From Dioscorea cayenensis subsp. rotundata (taxonomy: Eukaryota > Streptophyta > Magnoliopsida > Dioscoreales > Dioscoreaceae), in assembly GCF_009730915.1 (NCBI RefSeq), contig NC_052488.1, forward strand, positions 20,330,305-20,394,304: a DNA stretch of 64,000 bases. Reading direction: 5' to 3'. Below are positions 34,824 through 44,900 of the stretch, piece after piece; within the stretch, counting starts at the first letter, position 1, and each line of letters opens with the position of its first letter. Both the position numbers and the translations under genes were made by a program. The notes under the pieces are model-generated. The model was not told the DNA's origin. It was given only the letters and a program-made list of their open reading frames with translations, and did not search any database.

Positions 34824-35686
34824 TAGGGGTGTATTTGAGCCGAGCCGTTTGTGAGTAGCTCGGTGTTCGGCTCGATAAAGGCTCATTCGTGTTTAGCTCA
34901 TATTGTAAACGAGCCAAGCTTGAACATCATTTTCAAGCTCGATTAATAAACGAGCCAAGCTTGAGCAGCCAAAAGCTCGGCTCGTTTTGGCTCGCGAACA
35001 CAGCTCGTGACCAAGCTCATGAACAAGCTCGTTTATAAGCTCGATTGTGAGCTCGTTTATATATATATATATTACATTATATATATGTATATGTATATGT
35101 ATATTAAGGTGTATAAGTGACTATGTCATTGTTGTCAATTTAAGTTACACATATAGGGCTATAAACTACTATTCGAAGGCTAAGCTCATTAAAAGCTCAG
35201 GTCAACTAGTTTATTAAGTTAAATGAGCTCATAAGATAAACGAGCCAAGCTTGAACACCACCAAACTCGGTTCATTAAATCTTGTGAAGAACTCATTTAT
35301 TGTATAATTAAAAGCTCGTTTATAGTATCATTTACAATTTTATTTGTAACAATCATTAATATAATCAAACTCAAATCGAGTTGAGTAACACTTGATAATG
35401 ATTCATTAAATAAGTTTACTAAATAAAAAAATAAAATATAAAAAAAATAGTCAAGTCTTAATCAAGTTAGCTAGCTAAGTCTAAGCTTCGAATTTTCTTA
35501 ACAAGTTGAGCTCGAGCATGAAGCTCGATTAGAGCTCGAGCTCGGTTAAAATAGTAACGAGCCAAGTTTGAACATAAAAAATGAAGCTCGAAGAAAGCTC
35601 GGCTCGAGTTCAAGCTCGATTAAATAGTAACGAGCCAAGCTTGAACAAGGCAAAGCTCGGCTCGGCTCGGCTCGTTTACAGCCCTA
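34824..35686. mobile_element. hAT-like non-autonomous DNA transposon nested in the LINE
   Basis: 863 bp with short terminal inverted repeats (taggggtgta at the left, tacagcccta at the right, which is taggGctgta when reversed) and a perfect 8-bp duplication. Both ends then carry gagccgagcc-type sequence. It encodes no transposase, so it needs one in trans. Inside are many GCTCG/CGAGC strings and five near-copies of acgagccaagcttgaaca (about 34909, 34949, 35240, 35557, 35630), the pattern expected of subterminal transposase-binding sites. The insertion plus one duplication (871 bp) explains the frame difference between the LINE parts on either side. Confidence 0.92.
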
Positions 35687-36840
35687 GTTTGGAGGAATCT
35701 ACTTAAATTGAGGATTTTAGCTAAACCTATGTTTGTCTATAAGCTTGGAGATGGGAAAATGTTCTCATTTTGGTTTGATCCATGGTGTCATGAATACTCA
35801 TTGGCTGAGATTTTTCCTGGTATTAATGTGAGAAGATCACAAATTTCCCAGAAAGCAAATGTGTGTGAATATTGGAGGAATGGAAGTTGGTATTTGCCAT
35901 TTAGTTGGAATTCTGATCTAGACAGGGTTTTAGACTTTCTGAATTCAAATTTTGTTGTGGAAGCTAATACTCCGGATTGTATTTCTTGGGGACCAGGGAA
36001 GGAAATGGAATTCAGTATCAGAAGTGCATTTAATTGCTTATTTAAACCTGGCCAGAAGCTAAAGTGGACTAATCTGGTTTGGTCCAAGAGTAACTTGCCA
36101 AGACACTCTTTTACTTTGTGGTTAGCATTGCATAAGAGGCTACCAACTAAAGATAAATTGTGTGAATGGGGCATCATTGACTCATATGTTTGTGCTATAT
36201 GTAAAGCTGATTGTGAGACTATGGAACATTTGTTTTTTCATTGCAGTTTTACTAAAGCAGTGTGGATTAGAGTTTTGAAAGCTGTGAATGTGAATAGAAA
36301 GCCTCTATCCTGGAGAAGGGAAATCATTTGGTTTATCAGGAAGGCTAGTGGTAAAACACTGATGGCGAGAATGAGAAGAACTGCATTTAGTGCTTGTGTA
36401 TACTCAATCTAAAATGCTAGGAACAAGTTAATCTTTCGGCAAGAAAAATTTAAAGAAGATGTGGTTTTCAGGCAGATTAGAGATATTATGATATTGAAAT
36501 ACTTGGGGCATGTCTATAAAAATCAAGATGTTGGAAATGTGATTTTGAATCAATGGTTTGAATAAGTTGATGAATGAAATGAGGTACTGAATGTTAAGGA
36601 GGAAAGAGAGCTTTGATTTACTCTTGTTTAGGAGGAAAGAGAGTTTTGATTTACTCTGTTATCCTAGTGTGAATGGTTGAGCTGTGTAGCCATTTGGTGT
36701 CTTGTTTTCTTTTGGTTGTTTCAATTTGAGTGGTTAAGGTTGTTTGGAGAATCATTACATTGTTATGATTGTCTATGTTTCTGTAAAGTTTGAGCTAATA
36801 AATATTATTACAATTTTGGTTTGACCAAAAAAAAAAAAAA

Positions 36841-36856
36841 AGATTATTTTGACTAT
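36841..36856 (+). repeat. right target-site duplication of the LINE
   Basis: agattattttgactat immediately follows the poly(A) tail and matches 30606-30621 except for one base. Confidence 0.85.
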
Positions 36857-37523
36857 GAGGTAAACATGTAATTACAGTTTAGTTTTCTTCTGTATATATA
36901 TATATATATATATATCATGTAATCTACAGTTTTCAGTTTTCTTCTGCGCATACATTTATATATATACCATGTCATCTACGAACGTCAGTAAATTGGATTA
37001 CCATTAAACATGCTTCAAAATAGTATTGTACAGTGAAAAAGAGTTCTTAGCTAGATGCACTGCTCTCATTTTGTTTTTTTTTCTAATCTGAGAATGTTTT
37101 ATTAACATTTGCTAATTACATTTATATATACTAAAAACCACTTGGTTCAAGTGGTTAGTGATATTAAAATAAATTTTTCCTATGGTGTGCCATTTGCCGC
37201 TTTTTAAAAAAAAATTATATATATATATATATATGAAAATTGAAAGCAGTGAAAAATGTAATTTGAGTGTTTTTATAGCTTGTGTGCATGTATAATTACC
37301 CAAATAAAAAAATAAAAAGGGAAAATCTTGAGAAACAAGTAAAGTCTAAGTCTTTAAAAAGGACTTTAAAAAAACATGAAATTAGGTAACTTTATTGTGT
37401 TATAACAATAATTTAAAAAAACACAAAAACCCTCGTTCATCTTCGGCTGCGGGGCTTCAACTTCACAGAGACAGAGAGACAGAGAGACAGAGAGACAGAG
37501 AGGAGAAGAGGAGGAGATCGAGC
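36857..37523. other. RPT1 upstream region
   Basis: AT-rich, with (TA)n runs at about 36894-36914 and 37217-37233. A 21-bp hairpin (aaccacttg, gtt, caagtggtt) lies at 37136-37156. The leader ends with about four and a half copies of the 8-mer agacagag (about 37466-37500), just before the RPT1 ATG. No TATA box is clear. Confidence 0.5.
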
Positions 37524-39236
37524 ATGGCTCCGGAACCGGTAGATGATTTGAATGAGAAGAATCCTCGCCCTCTTGATGAGGATGACATTGCCCTTCTCAA
37601 GACCTACGTATGTTTTCCGCCAATTTTTTTATCAGATCCCTTTCCTTGTGCCCTAGTTCTTCTTTTTATCTTGCCTGCTCTTGGATTCGCTAGTGTAGGA
37701 CTTTTTTTTGGATTTCTTGGTTGTTCTGACTGATCTCTGGTTTATTTTAGTTCTTAGATCTTTTCTGGGTTGTTTTCTTTTTTTCTTTTCTCTTTGTTGA
37801 TTTATTGTGGCATTATGGTTGTCCAGAATGACGTATAGATCTATTCTTGGTAAGATCTGATGGACCTTTTACTGGTTTTTCTTCATCATGGGTTTTATTC
37901 TTATTTTTGCATTGCTTCTCTTCTTTATTGTAGGTTTTATTCTAATCTTTGTCAATAATTGGTTTTTTTGGTGGTGTGATTACCCTAAATTTGGTTTTTG
38001 TTTGACAGGGTTTGGGACCTTACTCTGCAAGCATCAAGAAAGCGGAGAAGGAAATCAAGGAAATGGCCAAGAAGGTTAATGACCTCTGTGGTGAGTTCTT
38101 GATATATATATATATTCTTCCTGCTTTGTCCTTTAATTTGTATTTATCTCTTGATTAGTGAAAGTATGATATATTGGGGGAAGTTCTATATGAAGTTTAG
38201 ATTTAGAAGATTGAAGGCAAAATGGTTTCTCACTCAAGATGGAGGATTGTTGTTTCCATTGAGATCAGGACTTTTATATATGTTTTGCATTTGTTGTTTC
38301 ATGATAATAGATGAGTAGGGGCATGCCTGATGTATGGAAAATGATTTCTCAGTTGCTGCAATGGCTGTTGTTCTCTACTTTTTTTATTGGGGCATGATAC
38401 TTGTTTATTTATGTTCTAAGGATAACATTCCTTGTTATAAAACAGGAATCAAGGAGTCTGATACTGGTTTAGCTGCTCCAAGCCAGTGGGATTTGGTTTC
38501 TGACAAGCAAATGATGCAGGAAGAACAACCTCTTCAGGTATCAGCTGGTTAAGTTTATACTAATAATCTTTTTTTATGTTTGGCTTAATTATTTAAGGTG
38601 TAAATGCTCTACACAAATTTTCATAACTAATAAAATTTGTGTCTTAACTGTTACATTTTTTGAAAGGTGGCAAGGTGTACAAAGATTATCAGCCCAAATA
38701 CAGATGATGCTAAATATGTAATTAACGTGAAACAAATTGCTAAGGTACTATCCGTGACCTTTCTTGGTCTTATGATCTTGATGTGCATTTGAAATTTGTT
38801 GATAACGAATGATTAAAACCGTTTTCTTTATTTTGTTTAATTAAATTTTATTTTTGTATCACATGCAGTTTGTTGTGGGTTTGGGTGATAGAGTGTCTCC
38901 GACTGATATTGAAGAAGGAATGCGTGTAGGGTAAGGCTTCAACATTTTTATTTATGTTTAATTTTCACATGCTTTTCCCAAATAAGTGTTATTCATTTTT
39001 TTCTTAACTGCTATTAATGAAGCAGGAAACAAATAGTATAAAGTAGGACATGTGGAGAAGTTTTTATTTTAGGGACTAAAGTAATAAGGGCCTGTTTGTT
39101 TTGAGAACATTTGTCATGTTCTCATTTTTTTACTTTTGTTTTCATAAAACATGTTTGTTTTAATACATTTGAGAAATGAGCTTTTAAAAAATGAACACAT
39201 TAAACATGCAATAAAATAATGCAAACTATATTTTAA

Positions 39237-39283
<47 letters not shown>

Positions 39284-41209
39284 TATAATCTTTTACATGT
39301 GTATATATGCATGGTATATTTTCAAACAATAGACAAAAGGAAATGAAACATAATATTATTTATGAAATAAACTTGAGTATTTATCCAATTTATAAAAATT
39401 AAGGTCTTAACACATTTACTTTAAAAAGATTTTTGATAAAATTTTTGCAAGATATATCTCCAAAGTACCGATTGTTTATATGATGTAATTGGATCTTTTT
39501 TCTGCATATAAAGACCTAGAAAACTGGGTTACACACAAACGCACACTATCCATAGATTTTTATATATTTTTAAAGGCTATAAATATTTGATCTTGTCTTT
39601 TAATCAACTTAAATGATTTACTGCTTTAAAAACTTCTCCACATGTCTTTGAAATCTGCTACTTTATACTTCATTTTTTTTTAAGCCACTATTAATATGTT
39701 CTTCATTCTTTTATCATCCTATAGAGTTGATAGGAACAAATATCAAATTCAAATTCCTTTGCCGCCAAAGATTGATCCAAGTGTGACGATGATGACTGTG
39801 GAAGAAAAGCCTGATGTAACATACAATGATGTTGGTGGATGCAAAGAACAAATTGAGAAGATGAGAGAGGTATATATGATTTGACTGAAATAATACATTG
39901 TTCAGTTCATTTATGGAATTTTAATCATCTTTGAAGTAGTGTTAAGTTGGGTGGCCACATTCCCATTGTTTTGACAGGTGGTGGAGCTTCCTATGCTTCA
40001 TCCAGAGAAATTTGTCAAGTTAGGTATTGACCCTCCCAAAGGTGTCCTGTGTTATGGTCCCCCTGGAACTGGTAAAACATTACTGGCACGAGCAGTGGCA
40101 AACAGAACTGATGCCTGCTTTATCCGTGTTATTGGAAGTGAGCTTGTGCAAAAATACGTAGGAGAAGGGGCCCGGATGGTTCGTGAACTATTTCAGGTGT
40201 TTGAACTTCTAAAGATAAACTAAACTACTTTAATCTTATCTGATCTTTAATTCTATAAGCGATTGTTTTCTGATGGTTTCTTTACTTTTTCTTGGATGTT
40301 ACTGCAAAATCCTTCAAGTAATTGTATAACAAATTATTGTAGATGGCACGCTCAAAGAAGGCTTGCATTGTGTTTTTTGATGAGGTTGATGCTATTGGTG
40401 GTGCTCGTTTTGATGATGGCGTCGGAGGTGACAATGAAGTTCAGAGGACTATGCTTGAAATTGTGAATCAGCTTGATGGCTTTGATGCTAGAGGAAACAT
40501 TAAGGTTCTTATGGCTACTAATCGGTATGTCCTTTTGACAAAATATCTACTGTTTCACTCCTGAAAGTTAACCTCAAATCCATGTAGGTTTTTTTTTTAA
40601 AATCTTCATCTTAGCTGTGCTTTATGCTAAAAATCTTTAAAATAAAAACCAAAATCAAATAACCAACTTGATATTTTCTCTGGCAAAACTCAGACCTGAT
40701 ACTTTAGACCCAGCACTTCTACGACCTGGAAGGTTGGATCGTAAAATTGAGTTCAGCCTGCCTGATCTGGAGAGTCGGACACAGATATTCAAAATCCACA
40801 CAAGAACAATGAACTGTGAGAGGGATATTCGCTTTGAACTTTTAGCTCGTCTCTGCCCCAACTCTACAGGTAATTGGTTTTCATATTTTGAGGCTTACTT
40901 GTTTGATTTAAATTGAAGTAGTTGCAGCAATATCTTATTACAATAATCACGTCAGCCATGCTTCATATGTATAATAGTACTAAAGATGCATATGCATATG
41001 CATGTGATCTTGCAAAGCTTTTCCTCAAATTTCATTCTATTTTATCTCCAGGAGCGGATATACGAAGTGTTTGCACTGAAGCTGGTATGTTTGCCATTCG
41101 AGCACGGAGGAAGACAGTCACAGAGAAAGACTTTCTTGATGCAGTGAATAAGGTCATCAAAGGCTACCAGAAATTCAGTGCAACACCCAAGTACATGGTC
41201 TACAACTGA
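37524..41209 (+). CDS. RPT1: 26S proteasome regulatory ATPase subunit RPT1 (subunit 7)
   Basis: One of six AAA+ ATPases at the base of the 19S particle, which unfold ubiquitinated proteins and open the 20S gate. Exons: 37524-37607, 38009-38090, 38446-38537, 38667-38744, 38869-38930, 39725-39869, 39978-40196, 40343-40524, 40694-40869, 41052-41209, giving 425 residues, the normal length. In order: N-terminal helical region, OB domain (VARCTKII to about residue 150), Walker A GPPGTGKT at about 208, Walker B IVFFDEVD at about 263, sensor [13 protein letters not shown], and arginine fingers RPGRLDRK. It ends KYMVYN, keeping a penultimate Tyr. Intron 5 (38931-39724) holds a long inverted repeat. 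Confidence 0.97.
39013..39695. mobile_element. MITE-like inverted-repeat element in RPT1 intron 5
   Basis: The left arm (39013-39066: attaat, agtataaagtag, gacatgtggagaagttttta) is repeated in reverse complement at 39627-39695, with an 11-nt interruption between the last two blocks. The interior holds a taagggcctgtttg string (39085), common at ends of plant hAT/Harbinger-type MITEs, and a (GTAT)n microsatellite at about 39257-39283. No target-site duplication could be fixed, so the family is unassigned. Confidence 0.6.
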
Positions 41210-41982
41210 GTTTGAGATGAAACCCGGAGCTTGCCGCATCCTAACCTTTAATAATAGCACATCCCTTATCAAAGTCGTCAGCGGCGCACACTTGTTTTGA
41301 TCAGAACAGTTGTGGGAGGGATATCATCTACCACCACCTTAGACCATGCCGGATCTGAACCGCATTATTTCAACAGGTTTCTCTTGTCAAGGGGAAATTA
41401 ATTTATTTCCCGAAAGTTATAACATTGATTTGCTGAAATGCAACTGCTTAAACATTTCTTTGTTTATCATTGATAATTTGCCATTCTTGAGTTTGCAATG
41501 CGAGTACATGCACTTTTATTGTGCGAATACTTTCAAAATATTTCAGCTGCCTGCATTATGAGGATGCTTTTAAAATCTCAGTTGCTGGAGAGTCACAGGG
41601 GGATTATAGTATTAATAAAGAAAGTTTAAGTGGTTCCATCTCCATACAAGGTAATAGTCAATTGTTTCTCATAGGAGCAAAAAAAACTTAGTTTTTATTG
41701 TGAGACTGAACTGGACCAAAACAAGAGGCATACATATACAGAAGGCTCTTATGTATATACTATAACAGATGCCCCCGTTACAAAGAGAAAATTACAAATT
41801 GTCTGGAAAAGAGACCAAATGTTGAAAATGCTGATGAGTCATTCCACTGGAATCATGGTAACTGGTAAGCTTTTGAATTAATACAAAAGAATTCTGGGCG
41901 CACGCATATATATATATATATATATATTCACATATTGATAGTTCTGGGTGGAAATCTTAGCGCAAGGTAACTGGTACATGCT
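41210..41982. other. convergent 3' ends of RPT1 and the SRF gene
   Basis: The two genes face each other across 773 bp. A frame at 41346-41561 is in the RPT1 3' UTR and has no family signal. A (TA)n run lies at about 41907-41927. Confidence 0.5.
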
Positions 41983-44900
41983 CTACACCATGTAATCTTG
42001 AAAATCAGGGTCATCAGCTCGGCGAGGAGTCTGCCCTTCTCCGGCAACCATTCTCTTGCTCATGTTAGCCCTCTGAACCAGACGAACTAATGCCTGGACA
42101 ACTTCCGACATGGGCGGTCGAAACTCTGGCTCAGACTGTCAATGCAAGAGTTTCGGAGATGAGCATATGATAAATGTAATTAATAAACATATCATCAAGG
42201 TATGACTGACTGATATGTTGTGAAGGTCATCGAGACCTATATTACCTGAACGCAGAGAGCAATCACATCAGCAAATCTCGAGAGCGATTTGGCAGGGTAT
42301 AGACCCTTGAGTGCAGGATCGACCATCTTGTCCAGTGCATCAATGTCATGGAGCTGAGGAGTTGCCCATCGAACCAGTGACTGTTCAGACCTTGCCCTTG
42401 TGCTGTCAATGAGTTTATCACAATCATTTTCTTTGAACATGTACCATCAAAGTTTTATATAAATAAATATTTAGCACTTAAGGCATAAGACTGATATGTT
42501 ATGTCTTAATATTTGATAAGCCTATAGCAAACTCACCTGTCGAAAGGTTCCCGCCCAGTCATGAGTTCCAGCATGACCACCCCAAAGCTATAGACATCAC
42601 TTTTAAGAGTATACTGGCCGGACATAGCAACTTCTGGGGCGCTATACCCGGAGCCCATATTACTGTCTGCTGCCTGCAAAAGCAAAATAAATATGTAGAA
42701 TAGAATCGCTGAGAGGACAAATCTGATTGAAATTTCTCTGCTTTTGAAAAGATATTTAGACAAAATTAATACTAGTTTCAGGTACTGGTACATTGAATTA
42801 AGGTTTTCTGACAAATAGAAAACCAATGATCTACTTGGCCCTATCTGTTGAGGGATTCTCGTAATGGCTGATCTAGGAGATTCAATTATCTTCCCAATTA
42901 CATTAGGAAACAACAGGTAGAATTGAAATTATCCAATTGCCTTTCAGAAACCTTGATTACTGGCATTTAAATTATACTTACAAGTTACAATATACAATAA
43001 TATTTAAGTTTGTGATAGGTTAGCTGTGATTCTGACCGAGTGAAGAATACGAGGAATGTTACCTGGTATTCCGGATTTGGGATTAGAGATGCTAGCCCAC
43101 AATCAGAAAGGTGAGGATTTAGCTCTGTGTCCAATAAAATATTAGCTGACTTGAAGTTCTTGTGAACAACAGATGGTGAGCAAACTTCATGCAAATACCT
43201 GGATGCAGCATTATTGGATCTCAATAAAAGTAATAAATGACAAAATTGAATAGGCTGAACACTTGACAAATGATCGTCATTCGGTCAGAATTATTTTATA
43301 CTTACTCTAATGCTCGTGCAGTACCAAGTGCAATTTTCACACGTGTATTCCAAGACAACGGGTGGTCATATTCATCAGAAGTATGGAGGAACTCATGCAA
43401 GGAACCATTCTTATGAAATTCATACACAAGTAAGTGCTGTCCATGCTCAGAGCAATAGCCCACCAGCTCTGTCAAATTTGGATGGTGCAAGCGAGAAATG
43501 TTTGAAATTAGCTCCATGAAGTCATCGAGGGATTGGGTAGGCAGGGCTGAAGCATTAATTTTCTTCACAGCCAAAACCTGAACATGATGCGTGTCAATGA
43601 AGCATGTTTGATCTTTACCATTTTGTTTTTTATCTGTCTAACAACCACTATTTTACATATTGAAAGTATCAAAAAGTAAAAATAAAGAATAAGATAGAGA
43701 ATAGCAAAATTATCGATAATCCCACTGGTTCCTTATTAATATGGTAGGTTTTAACAATCCTTTTCGAAATAGGAAAAAGAACTCGTAAGTAAATACAACT
43801 AAACAGGTTAAGTCACAGTAAAAATGTGGAATTATTGCATGTACTTTAACAAGAAACAGTGTTTTCTTTAAACATTTCCTAAGAACATAAACAGAGAAGT
43901 GAAGATTGTTCCATTGGAGCTAACACATGTGGTAGACACACTTGTTGGATCAATGTAGAAAATCATATGGTTTCAGCATTGTGGTATTCATCAGACACTT
44001 ATTATATTTAAGACTCCCGGTAAACCTTTTCAAGTTTCAATCCCATAATAAGGGAAATTAAATGGCCAACAATCTTCCCACCCATGTCAATTTCCCCCAC
44101 TAGTTGCATATTTCTTAATTATCACTTCACTAAACTAGACCTGGTAAGAGGCTCATGCCCGTCACGCCCAGTACTACCACCCGTAAAGTGGGTTTATTTA
44201 CTGGTAATTTTGCAGATGAAACAGAAAGAAAGCAAGTTCTAAAAAATATAGTTAATATATATATATATATAAGTTAAAACCTAATTTCATATTAAGTTTT
44301 TGATAAATTAATAGTAGTTAGGTTTGTTTGCGTGCATACCCCTGTAGCAATGGATAATTGGTAAAAAGTTAGCTAATAATTGCATGCTTTTACAGGAAAT
44401 ATAAACAATCAAATACGTGAGTAAAATAAAAAAAGGTGATTACATAAAGATTTAGATGTTTACATGTGCATTAATAACTAAATCAAATTTTTAAAAAAAA
44501 AAAAAATCTTTGCATATATATAATCATAAAATCTAAAAGTGTAATTTTATGATGCCCCATATGAATGACTCCACACAGAGTAAAGGAGTCAATAACCACA
44601 TATAACAATAGGTAAATTGACACCAGCCCACTCACCTGCTAGCAGGTACATGTAAGGCATTGATATATCCCTAAAATGCTAGTAAATTCTACCTGCACCC
44701 ACAGACCTACAGGTACGATTATTTCTAGGCGGCATAGCCAGCCCAGAATATTTGCCAGGTCTGCTATCAACTAATAACTGCATCCATTTTTGTGAAAGGA
44801 TTTGAAAGAAGATATATCCTTCTTTATCTGAACCAGTAGAAGACAGGATACCAAAGGAAATCATGATGAATTTCGAACAATAGCTAGCATTTTTCCTGCT

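Larger units (their letters stand above)
32201..36412 (+). pseudogene. LINE endonuclease-reverse transcriptase polyprotein, broken
   Basis: The apurinic-type endonuclease starts at PWNIRGLNS (about 32210), with ILETRIK, IQGDFNAVSS and, after a stop, SDHCSLLF (about 32867). Reverse transcriptase motifs follow: DFRPISCCNVIYK, LKVDLQKAYDLVSW, RQGDPISPLLF and CFADDLFVF. A zf-RVT block, SYVCAICKADCETMEHLFFHC, lies near 36185. Several in-frame stops and frameshifts, plus the hAT-like insertion at 34824-35686, inactivate it. No RNase H domain was recognised. Confidence 0.88.
30622..36840 (+). mobile_element. LINE (L1-type non-LTR retrotransposon), decayed
   Basis: About 6.2 kb, apparently full length. 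In order it holds an ORF1-like part with a DUF4283 domain and damaged zinc knuckle (30681 to about 31700), an endonuclease (from about 32207), a reverse transcriptase (about 33390-34400, with LCFADDLFVF) and a zf-RVT-like C-terminal part (about 35708-36412). It ends in a run of A at 36826-36840, flanked by a 16-bp duplication. Stops and frameshifts break the frames, for example a TAG at about 32747, a TGA near 33070 and a frame change near 33990, so it cannot move on its own. It separates RPA49 from RPT1. The 5' limit is taken from the duplication. Confidence 0.92.

Noticed and set aside
37136-37156. Hairpin with ggttcaa considered as part of a tRNA gene
   Set aside because: The string is only a short palindrome; no other tRNA arm or box sequence is found around it.
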